From NCBI GenBank assembly GCA_937916075.1, contig CALGHW010000074.1, positions 1 through 8,124 on the forward strand: 8,124 nt of DNA, written 5' to 3'. A program made the translations under genes and the position numbers. Shown here in pieces: positions 1 to 7,600 of this stretch (position 1 is its first letter; each line of letters starts with the position of its first letter). The notes beneath the pieces were generated by a model, which was given only the letters and a program-made list of their open reading frames with translations, did not search any database and was not told the origin of the DNA. The stretch comes from an uncultured Prevotella sp. Its GTDB lineage: Bacteria; Bacteroidota; Bacteroidia; Bacteroidales; Bacteroidaceae.

Positions 1-1215
1 GTCGTTGATGATGAGGGGCGATGTCCAGTGGCTCCACGTGAAGTAGTCTCGTTTCTGGTTGGCGTTCATGGCGTTCCATAATTCATAGAAGCGCGACTTG
101 ACCCGATAGATGGTCACGTGGTTAGGTATCTTCAAGTTGTCCAGCCGGTAGGCGTTGCCGTTGCTGAGATGGGTGACGGACGATGTGTTGGCCAACTGTA
201 AGCTGGGCTTCCAGTGGGCCACATCTTCAGACGTATAATAAGTCTTGTCGTTTTGCTTGTCGATAATCTGACAGTAGCCTCCCACACAGTCGAAATCATG
301 GGCATTGGGACTTACGGCCTCGGCATCCAGCTTGCGGTCTACAAAGCAAGCCTTGACAATCCATTGCTGGAACTTGGCCGTGTCGGCTGCTGTCGGCTCG
401 CGGTTGAGCCATACCGGTATGCTGTCGCAGGCATCGTTGACAGCCTTCTCAATCTGCTGGTTGGTCGGGACAAACAGGGTAGAGTTGTATTTCTCGTCGC
501 GCATGTTCCAGGTGGCTTGTCCGTCAGCTGTGTAACGGTCCATGAGGGTATTGCGGGTCACGAATATGGAGTCATAAAGCGTGTTGCCGTTGACGGGGTC
601 ATTGCCGATTACCTGGCTGTGCTCGCGGTCAAACCAGCGTTCCTCGTAGGTGCTTACCAGGCGCTTGAAATAGGAATAGTTTTGGTCATCCAGGCTTTGG
701 ATATACTCATATACCGATTGGCGCACGGGCAGGATATTGCTGATGTAATAAATATAGCCATTGTCTGTCTTGGCCACTTTCCGGATGTTATAGTCGTCGA
801 GGGTCACCTGGTTGTTTGTCTGGTGCACCCAGATGCTCTTGCCCGACAGGGTGTGGATACCAAACCCGTCGGTAAGCAAGGAGGGTGCCAGGTTCATGTT
901 GCTCACACTGTAGCGGGCATAGATGGAATCGTTGGCTATTTGGGTGGCGTCATAGACACTGTTGTCACATACGATGAAGGAATATTCCTGTCCGGGTGTA
1001 ATCTGGCTATAGATGCCGTTGCGCTCATAGAGTGCCGACATATTGCTTACCTCACCGGTGTTTCTCATGTAGCTTACGATGTCACCGTTGTACACGCTCA
1101 CTTCAGCGGTAGACTGCAGTCCGGCAGCGTCGAAGTGGTCGTCCCAGTCGGAGCAGGAGGTAGCTGCGAGGGCCGAGGCGGCTATCAGTGGTATGATGAT
1201 TTTGTTCTTTTTCAT
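1..1215 (-). CDS. Second, divergent FAS1-domain lipoprotein (C-terminus outside the window)
   Basis: An open frame of exactly 405 codons runs from ATG (complement of 1213-1215) to the window edge with no stop; I translated it directly. It starts M-K-K-N-K-I-I-I-P-L, with lipobox A-A-T-S-C at 17-21 and mature start C-S-D-W-D-D-H-F-D, a close match to the acidic export signal of Bacteroidota surface lipoproteins. A divergent FAS1 domain 1 covers about 40-164: Y-S-F-I-V-C-D-N-S-V-Y at 78-88 in place of T-x-F-x-P-T-N-x-A-F, ending D-N-G-Y-I-Y-Y-I-S-N-I-L-P-V at 151-164. FAS1 domain 2 covers about 168-365: T-L-F-V-P-T-N-Q-Q-I at 246-255 and S-N-G-N-A-Y-R-L-D-N-L at 351-361. Residues 366-405 begin another region rich in Trp and Tyr that continues off the window. 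The Y-H motif of typical FAS1 domains is absent from both. Five non-lipid cysteines occur at 83, 263, 290, 310 and 315. It is probably a surface partner of the preceding genes. Confidence 0.85.
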   Translation of the reverse strand, partial: MKKNKIIIPLIAASALAATSCSDWDDHFDAAGLQSTAEVSVYNGDIVSYMRNTGEVSNMSALYERNGIYSQITPGQEYSFIVCDNSVYDATQIANDSIYARYSVSNMNLAPSLLTDGFGIHTLSGKSIWVHQTNNQVTLDDYNIRKVAKTDNGYIYYISNILPVRQSVYEYIQSLDDQNYSYFKRLVSTYEERWFDREHSQVIGNDPVNGNTLYDSIFVTRNTLMDRYTADGQATWNMRDEKYNSTLFVPTNQQIEKAVNDACDSIPVWLNREPTAADTAKFQQWIVKACFVDRKLDAEAVSPNAHDFDCVGGYCQIIDKQNDKTYYTSEDVAHWKPSLQLANTSSVTHLSNGNAYRLDNLKIPNHVTIYRVKSRFYELWNAMNANQKRDYFTWSHWTSPLIIND

Positions 1216-1234
1216 GTGTCCAATGTTTTTAGGG
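1216..1234 (-). other. Spacer between the two FAS1 genes
   Basis: A 19-base gap, CCCTAAAAACATTGGACAC on the coding strand, lies between the first FAS1 stop and the next ATG. A weak GGA sits a few bases before the start, probably too close to be a good Shine-Dalgarno. The A-run resembles other Bacteroidota initiation regions. No terminator fits here. Confidence 0.6.
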
Positions 1235-2995
1235 TTATTCTACAGGTATGAATTCGATGTAGTCGAGCATCTGGCGATAGCTGCTGTTGGTCTTGGCACT
1301 GATGTCCATCATTGTCACCTTGAATGTGTGGCTGGTGGAGCCTTCAAACGTGATATTGCTGAACAATGTGGCCTCGATATTGTCATACAGCGGTGTCTTC
1401 GGCTGGTTCTTGTAGAGGTACACGTTGGCGCTGTGGTCGTCGATGTCGAAGCGGGTCAGCGTTCCGGAGGTGAAGAAAGAAGCCAGGGTAATGTCCTTGA
1501 TGTAGTGGAGCACCACCTTATATTTTCCTGCGATAATCACCGGTGTGGTCATCTGGGCCCATCCGGCATAACCGAGGTTCAGGCAGAGATAGTTGTTCAT
1601 GTAAGCACCGTGCTGGGGCTTGGCTTGTTCCTTGGCGCTGGCGTACTTCTCCTTGTAGAATCCCACCTTGCGGTAGTTGCCATAGCTGGCTTTGCTCTCG
1701 TTGGCCTGATAGGTGATGGACGTGATGGCACCGAAATTGCCGTCACGGTAGTCCTCGCTGAGGTCAACCTTGATTTCGCTGCTGGTCAGCGGGGTGGAGA
1801 ACACGTTGCCGTATCCCTTGCTGGCGCCATAGCTGTTGACGGCAGAGATGATGTCGGCCTGGTTGAGGAAGTCCCAGCGCACGGTGACCGGAGTGGGATG
1901 GTAGATGGGCATGATGCTGTTCACCTTGTTGATGGTGCCGTTGCAGGCCGGTATATCGCTGCGGAGGATACGGAGCGTCTGGTTGATGATTTTCTGTCCG
2001 TTCTGTTCGCTGGCGGTGATGGCCTGGCCATTGAGCTGGGTGTCATAGATGAGCGTCTCGTCAGGCTGGCTGAAGTTGAACAGCTCTGCGGTAGAATAGT
2101 CGCGGCTCAGGAAATGGTAGCGCAGATATTGGGTCAGCGCTTGGTCGGGGTCGCTGTATTCACCGTTGGCCGTGAGCCATTGCTTGAGCGATGCCACATC
2201 GGTGATGCCGGCCTCGTTGTACACCTGGTCGGGAACGGCGAAACACGTGAATCTATGGGTGGTGACAATCTGGCTGCCGTTGAGGGCCGTGGCGGTGTCT
2301 TTCACGAGGGTGGCAATAGAGTCGGCGTCATGGTCAGCGCGGATGGCGGCGGAAAAGATTTTGTAGCTGCCGTCCATCTCCAGCTTCTCGACGATGTTCT
2401 CCGTGAGCGGCTCGATGACATCGCCCATGGTGAAGAAGGCTCCGTTGTTGCAGGTCACGGAGAATTTGGCCAGCCGGGCCTTGTTGTTGATATATACCGA
2501 GTCGGCACCATATACCATGTCGGTGCGCTGGTCGTCGTCCACATCCGTGATGGTGTAGCCATAGCTGGCGCTGAGATAGGAGTCAAACAGGGTTTTGTTG
2601 GTCAGGGTACCCTGCGCCTTGGCCTCCTGGTTGAGGGTGGAGTCGCTCACGGTCACTCCGTCGATGATGTGTGTGCGTACCACATTCTTGGCGTATTCCT
2701 TGTCGAGCTGGCTGATTTCACTCACTCCGCGCTTGGCCAGGAATGCCTGGACGGCCTGGTTGTTTGGACAGAAGATGGTGACCTTGTCTGTGTTCTTGAG
2801 TGCGTTGTAGAAGTCTGCGTATTTCAAGAAACTGATCCACATGGAGTAGGTCTCAGGTTGGCTTTCGAGCACATCGGTGACAGACATCTCGGCCTCTGTC
2901 TCTGGTGGCGTGACAAAGAGTTCGCCCTCATTGGGGTCTGTGCATGCTGCTAATGTAGAGAGCAGGATGGTGAATATGAATATGATTTTTTTCAT
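1235..2995 (-). CDS. Surface lipoprotein with two FAS1 (fasciclin) domains and a C-terminal CBM-like beta domain
   Basis: A 586-residue lipoprotein. Residues 1-17 are a signal peptide (M-K-K-I-I-F-I-F), and Cys18 follows L-A-A; the mature start C-T-D-P-N-E-G-E is acidic, fitting surface export. FAS1 domain 1 covers about 36-197: V-T-I-F-C-P-N-N-Q-A at 72-81, V-V-R-T-H-I-I-D-G at 105-113, and the closing C-N-N-G-A-F-F-T-M-G-D-V-I at 182-194. FAS1 domain 2 covers about 201-364: F-T-C-F-A-V-P-D-Q at 249-257, Y-L-R-Y-H-F-L at 290-296 and A-C-N-G-T-I-N-K-V at 350-358. FAS1 domains are known as adhesion or ligand-binding modules in many organisms. Residues 367-586 form a further beta-rich module ending G-K-Y-K-V-V-L-H-Y (490-498) and L-D-Y-I-E-F-I-P-V (577-585), resembling CBM6/35-like sandwiches. 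It follows SusD by 16 bases, so it is probably an accessory subunit of that importer. The FAS1 call is firm; the CBM resemblance is tentative. Confidence 0.9.
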   Translation of the reverse strand: MKKIIFIFTILLSTLAACTDPNEGELFVTPPETEAEMSVTDVLESQPETYSMWISFLKYADFYNALKNTDKVTIFCPNNQAVQAFLAKRGVSEISQLDKEYAKNVVRTHIIDGVTVSDSTLNQEAKAQGTLTNKTLFDSYLSASYGYTITDVDDDQRTDMVYGADSVYINNKARLAKFSVTCNNGAFFTMGDVIEPLTENIVEKLEMDGSYKIFSAAIRADHDADSIATLVKDTATALNGSQIVTTHRFTCFAVPDQVYNEAGITDVASLKQWLTANGEYSDPDQALTQYLRYHFLSRDYSTAELFNFSQPDETLIYDTQLNGQAITASEQNGQKIINQTLRILRSDIPACNGTINKVNSIMPIYHPTPVTVRWDFLNQADIISAVNSYGASKGYGNVFSTPLTSSEIKVDLSEDYRDGNFGAITSITYQANESKASYGNYRKVGFYKEKYASAKEQAKPQHGAYMNNYLCLNLGYAGWAQMTTPVIIAGKYKVVLHYIKDITLASFFTSGTLTRFDIDDHSANVYLYKNQPKTPLYDNIEATLFSNITFEGSTSHTFKVTMMDISAKTNSSYRQMLDYIEFIPVE

Positions 2996-3011
2996 CGTTA
3001 GCTGCAGTTTT
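2996..3011 (-). other. SusD-FAS1 intergenic spacer
   Basis: A 16-base gap, AAAACTGCAGCTAACG on the coding strand, separates the SusD stop from the next ATG. It contains a CTGCAG palindrome too short to act as a terminator and no clear Shine-Dalgarno. The small gap implies transcriptional and perhaps translational linkage. Confidence 0.6.
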
Positions 3012-4583
3012 TTAGTTATAGTAGGGGTTCTGTTCCAGATTGCTGTTCACCTTGATTTCATTGTCGGTGATGGGCAGGTACCAGGCATTCTCGTTGTTGA
3101 GTACGGAGCGTATCCACGAGTCGCTGGCTGTGGTGTTGTACTTGATGACATTGTTGATGAGGAACGTGTTTTTGAAGTCGATGCCGTGGGAGGACGGGAA
3201 GTGGCCCAGGCAGAGCATGTGATACCATGACTTGCCCTCTCCGGCAAACTCTTTGAGCTGTTCGCTCAGAATCAGTTCGAGCACACTGGTCGCGTCGCTT
3301 GAGGCCGTCACTTCCTGGTTGGCGGGCAGATTGGTGCGCTGGCGAATCTTGTTGACCAGGTCGAGGGCGGCTTGATAGTCGGCGGCATTGCCTTCGAGAC
3401 TTCTCATGACGAGGGCCTCGGCCTTGATGAGCATCACGTCGGCCACGCGGTAGATGATGAAATTGGGGTCGTAATAGGTGGTGGTCCGCTTGTCGGCGCG
3501 CGAGGTTCCGCCTACATACTTCCAGATGTAACCGCCCGGGCTGTAGGTTCCGTAGAGCGTGCGGCCGGCGGCTTCGGGGTCATTGCTGTGCACATTGGTG
3601 CTGATTTCGTCATAGTCTGACACAAATTCGGCCAGTAGTGGCTCGCACATCTTGTATTGGTTGTACGACGAGTTCTGCACGTCGCTGAAGATGTAAGGCA
3701 GGTTGTTGGTCTGTGCGATACCGTTGGAGTATTTCTCATGGCTCCACTGTATCTCGAAGATGCTTTCGTTGCTGTTGCCGGGGTTGAACATGGAGAACCA
3801 GTTGGCCCTGGTGGCCGTGCTCATGAAGCGCGGGGCCTTGTTGGAGGTGGCGTTCAGTATCTTGTCGGCATACTTGATGGACTCGTCGAAGTCGGCATCC
3901 CATAGGCATACGTCTGACATGAGTGCATAGATGGCCCATTTGGTGGCGCGTCCCTTGGTCTCCCAGGTGGTCTCAAATTCCTCCTTGGCAGCGTTTAGGC
4001 TGTCGGCCATGTGCAGGTCTTGCTTGATTTGCGCCAGAATCTGCTTGTCGGTAGACTTGGGCAGGTTGTAGGCCGTCTCGTCGGTGTCATACGCTTCGAG
4101 GGCCAATGGGGCGTCACGCCAGTTGCGCACGATGTAGAAGTAGGCCAGGGCGCGCAGGAAGTATGCCTCACAATAGTGGGAGTTGAGCTCTCCGGTATTG
4201 TAAGTGGCGTCGTTCTCCTGTGCCGAGGCGGCATTCTTGAGCACTAAGTTGGCCGCATTGACAATTTGGTACATGTTGCCCCAGGCACAGTAATACATGC
4301 TGGAGGACTTGATTTCCAGCTTTTGCAGGATGTTGGAGCCGGTGCCAGGAGAGCTGGTCAGACAGCCCGAGCGAAATTCTCCCCATGGGATGAGGTTGCT
4401 GACAACCGAATTGCGCAGCACGGTGTAGCCCTCCATCAGTTCTGCTTCCACATCCTCTTTGGTGGCCCAATACTTGTCGGCCGGCAATGAGTTTTCCGGA
4501 TAGATTTCCAGGTAGTCATTGCATGAGGTGGTCAGGCTGCAGAATGCCATCGCACCTATTATATATTGATAGATTGTCTTCAT
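3012..4583 (-). CDS. SusD/RagB-family nutrient-binding surface lipoprotein
   Basis: A 523-residue lipoprotein that should cap the SusC barrel and capture the ligand at the cell surface. Residues 1-20 are a lipoprotein signal peptide and Cys21 is the lipidation site (L-T-T-S-C), followed by N-D-Y-L-E, the usual start of a mature SusD. Family signatures appear in order: helix F-L-R-A-L-A-Y-F-Y at 142-150 ending R-D-A-P-L at 156-160; G-R-A-T-K-W-A-I-Y-A-L at 211-221; Y-R-V-A-D-V-M-L-I-K-A-E-A-L at 378-391; N-K-I-R-Q-R-T at 411-417; E-F-A-G-E-G-K-S-W-Y-H at 445-455; and the C-terminal Y-L-P-I-T-D-N-E-I with N-L-E-Q-N-P-Y-Y at 502-522. The usual E-R-R/x-E-L helix before the E-G-x-R-W motif is altered here (S-E-Q-L-K-E-F at 440-446). 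The length is ordinary for the family. The ATG was chosen because it gives a complete signal peptide and sits 34 bases after susC-like. The ligand cannot be deduced. Confidence 0.97.
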   Translation of the reverse strand: MKTIYQYIIGAMAFCSLTTSCNDYLEIYPENSLPADKYWATKEDVEAELMEGYTVLRNSVVSNLIPWGEFRSGCLTSSPGTGSNILQKLEIKSSSMYYCAWGNMYQIVNAANLVLKNAASAQENDATYNTGELNSHYCEAYFLRALAYFYIVRNWRDAPLALEAYDTDETAYNLPKSTDKQILAQIKQDLHMADSLNAAKEEFETTWETKGRATKWAIYALMSDVCLWDADFDESIKYADKILNATSNKAPRFMSTATRANWFSMFNPGNSNESIFEIQWSHEKYSNGIAQTNNLPYIFSDVQNSSYNQYKMCEPLLAEFVSDYDEISTNVHSNDPEAAGRTLYGTYSPGGYIWKYVGGTSRADKRTTTYYDPNFIIYRVADVMLIKAEALVMRSLEGNAADYQAALDLVNKIRQRTNLPANQEVTASSDATSVLELILSEQLKEFAGEGKSWYHMLCLGHFPSSHGIDFKNTFLINNVIKYNTTASDSWIRSVLNNENAWYLPITDNEIKVNSNLEQNPYYN

Positions 4584-4617
4584 AGTGTTCTTTGTTACTG
4601 TTGCGTTTGGATAGGGG
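4584..4617 (-). other. SusC-SusD intergenic spacer
   Basis: The 34-base gap runs from the SusC stop to the SusD ATG. On the coding strand it starts CCCCTATCC and ends in the A-rich run ACAAAGAACACT just before ATG. I see no strong Shine-Dalgarno, hairpin or promoter. The spacing is typical of a co-transcribed SusC/SusD pair. Confidence 0.6.
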
Positions 4618-7600
4618 TTAGAAGTTGATTGTCACACCCATGGACACACGCTTGGAGCGTGGCGTCTGTGCGTCGTCTTCCGCCAGCGACGTGATGTTGC
4701 TGGGCAGGTTTACCTCCGGGTCTTGTCCGTTGTAGTCGGTGAAGGTCAGCAGGTCGTAGCCTGTGATGAACACGTTGGCCGAGTTGACACCGAGCTTCTT
4801 GACAAAGTTCTTGGGGAGCGTATAGCTCAGGGAGAGGGTCTTCAGGCGGACAAATGAGCAGCTCTCCACAAAGCGGTCGCTGCCGAGATAGTTGTAGCCG
4901 TATTTCCACAGGGCCCTTGGCACGTCGGTCACATCACCCTCGTTGCGCCAGCGGCGCAGCACGGCGGTGCTTTGGTTGTCGGCGCCATACATCGACTCGG
5001 CGTTCATGCGTGCCTTGTTGATAATCTTCTGCCCGAGGCGGTAGTGGAGGAATACGGTCAGCGCCAGGCCCTTGTATTTCAGCGTAAAGCCGCCACCGCC
5101 GCTGAGCAGCGGGTTGCTGTTGCCGATATACACGATGTCGTTTTTGTCTATCTTTCCGTCGTGGTTGATGTCCTCATACTTGGCGTCACCGGGATAGCAG
5201 GTATAGGTGCCGTTTTTCATCACGATGGGCTTGCCCTGCATGTCATACATGATGCCGCCATCGGCATCCTTGGCATAGGTGTCTTCCAGGTTCTGGTAAA
5301 CACCGGCATATTTGAATCCGAAGAACGAGCCGACGGCTGTTCCTGATATGAGACGCTGTGCATAAGCACCGTTCTTCAGCGAGAACTGTTCCTCGTTGAT
5401 GTTCTGGGGCAGTTCCACGATGGTGTTCTTGTTGCGGTTTACGTTGTAGTTGAGGCGGAGGTTCCAGTCTTTCGTCTTCAGAGCTTGGTATTCAATGCGG
5501 AACTCCCATCCCTCGTTTCTGATTTTTCCGGAGTTATACCAGCCGATGCGGGCTGTGGGCAGACCTGTGGCAGCCGGCAGCTCCACATTCTTCTGCAGCA
5601 AGTCGCTGGTGTTCTTGCGGTACCAGTCGAAGGTGGCGGTCAGGTCGCCGTTGAGGTCCACACCGAGGTCAACCTCTCGCGAGGTCTCCCATTTCAGCTT
5701 GTTGAGCTGCATGGTATTGATGGTCACGGCCGCTCCGTCCATATAGTTGCCGGCCGCACTGTAGGTGCCCACATAAGGCGATGTGCCGGAAGGGGCATTG
5801 CCGCTCATACCATAGCTGGCGCGAATCTTGGCTTCGGTCAGTGCGGGCTTGGCCCACTTCATGAAAGGCTCGTCGCTCACAATCCATGATGCGCCGAGCG
5901 AGGGGAAGATACCCCAGCGGTTGTCGCGTGCCAGGCTCGACTTGCCTTCATAGTTGACGGTACCGTTGACGGTATAGCGGTCAAGGAAGGTGTATACCAC
6001 GCTTCCGATGCCGGAGAGCGAGCGAACCTCCGACTTGCCTGAGCCTTGGCTCAGCAGCACACCGCCGCCTGAGCCTGGGTCGGCAATGGCGGCCGAAGCC
6101 ACGTTGTAGCGGGTGGACGTGGTGTTGGAGCTGCGCGACTGGGAGGTGCGCCACAGGGCTGTTGCTGTGAACTGGTGCTTCTTGTCGAGCCAGTCCTTGG
6201 CATAGATGAGCTTGGCTTCCGACTGGAGCGAGAAGTTGTTGCTGTAGTAGTCGCTGCTACGGTTGGCGAAAGTGTTGGTCGACACCACACCCGTGGCCGC
6301 CTGCGGCAGGAAGGTCTCTGTCTTCGACGTGTTGTACTTCATGGAAACATAGCCGTAGAAGGTCAGCTCAGGCAGGATATACCAGTTGGCCCTCACGGTC
6401 ATTTTCTGCTCCTTGGTGTTCAGGTTGCGGTAGCTGTCGTTGGCCATCAGGATGGGGTGGAAGTTGGTGGAGTTTGTGCCGCCGTCATTGCTGCTGAAGG
6501 CACCCTGAAACTCGTCCGTGTTCTGTCGGGTGAAATAAGTGTCGGTCATCTCACCCGTGGTGTCGTCGATGTAGTAGGGGCTCTTGTTGGGCATCTTGCG
6601 CATCGCTTCGGAGCGGAGCTTGGTGGTCCAGGGAGCCTTTTTCTCGGTGTCAGAGTAGGTGTATTCGGTGCGTACGGTAAGCTTCTCGCTGAAGCGGTAG
6701 CCGATGTTCAAAGAGGTGTTGAAGCGGGTCAGACCCGTGCCTTTGGTGGTACCGTCTTCCGAGAGATAGCTCATCGACAGGCGGTAAGTGGCGCGCTCGC
6801 CACCGCCCGACATGGAGAAACTGTTGTCGGTGGTGAAGGCGTTCTTGGTGAGGTATGACAGCCAGTCCACGTTCTGGTTGTATTCGTCAAAGTAGCGCCA
6901 GTCGGTGTTGTAGTTGATTTCGGGGGTGTCGAAAAGATATTCCAGCAAGTCAGCGCTTTTGCTCAAGCCGCGTGCGTTGGCGGTGTTCCAGATGGCATCC
7001 TGTATGAAAGCCTTATACTCGTCACCGTTAAGCATCGGCATCGACTTGGGCTCAAACTTCATGGAGTTCTTGGTGGAGAAGGTGAAGCGCGTCTTGCCCA
7101 TGGCTCCCTGTTTGGTCGTGATGAGCAACACGCCGTTGGCTCCGGCCGTGCCATATACGGCGGTGGAGGCGGCGTCTTTCAGCACCTCGATGCTCTCAAT
7201 GTCATTTGGGTTGAGCGAGAGCATCTGCGCAAAGTCTTCCTGGTTGGCCGTGTTGAAGTCGAAAGAGTCGTCGATGTCGGTCGAGTAGGGCACACCGTTG
7301 ACCACGATGAGCGGGTCGGCGTTGCCGTTCAGAGTGGCGGTACCGCGGATGCGGATGCTGCTCTTGGCTCCGGGGTCGCCGGCGGCAATGATGTCCACAC
7401 CGCCGAGCTGTCCCTGCAAGGCCTCCTCGACAGAGGTCACGGGCGATACGGCCGTGATTTCGCTCATGTTGATTTTCTGGGTGGCAAACGACATCTGCTT
7501 TTGTGTCACGCCCATCTCGTTACGGCGTGTGCGTGTGCCTTTTACCTGCACTTCCTTGATTTGCTGTGCGCCCGAGGTCATGGTGACATTCTTGCGGGTC

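Noticed and set aside
214..1251. A 345-codon plus-strand open frame opposite the second FAS1 gene.
   Set aside because: It is also in register with the minus-strand codons. Two TTA leucine codons at 79-81 and 199-201 give stops just before it opens, exactly as expected for a shadow. The minus-strand frame carries a lipobox and FAS1 motifs.
1079..2953. A 624-codon plus-strand open frame opposite the first FAS1 gene.
   Set aside because: Across 1235-2953 its codons are in exact register with the minus-strand gene, so it stays open simply because that gene avoids TTA, CTA and TCA codons. Its translation is Val/Gly/His-rich with no domain, signal peptide or compatible neighbour, while the minus-strand product has clear FAS1 motifs.
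2996..3014. CTGCAG palindrome and A/T run in the SusD-FAS1 gap, considered as a terminator.
   Set aside because: A six-base palindrome gives no stable stem-loop, and the A-run lies before it on the coding strand, not a T-run after it.
4168..4470. Small minus-strand frames overlapping SusD and SusC in other phases (for example 4168-4470 and 4595-4909).
   Set aside because: They are out-of-phase readings of strongly conserved genes, have low-complexity Arg/Pro/Thr-rich or Gln/His-rich translations, and lack independent start signals.
5119..5172. EF-hand-like D-I-N-H-D-G-K-I-D-K-N-D loop in the SusC barrel, considered as a special calcium site.
   Set aside because: This acidic loop is a common feature of SusC-family barrels (usually D-x-N-x-D-G-x-I-D followed by G-N-x-x-P), so it supports the family call but is not unusual.
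6175..6858. A 227-codon plus-strand open frame inside the SusC gene.
   Set aside because: It is in register with the SusC codons and opposite a well-conserved barrel region; it has no recognisable domain.
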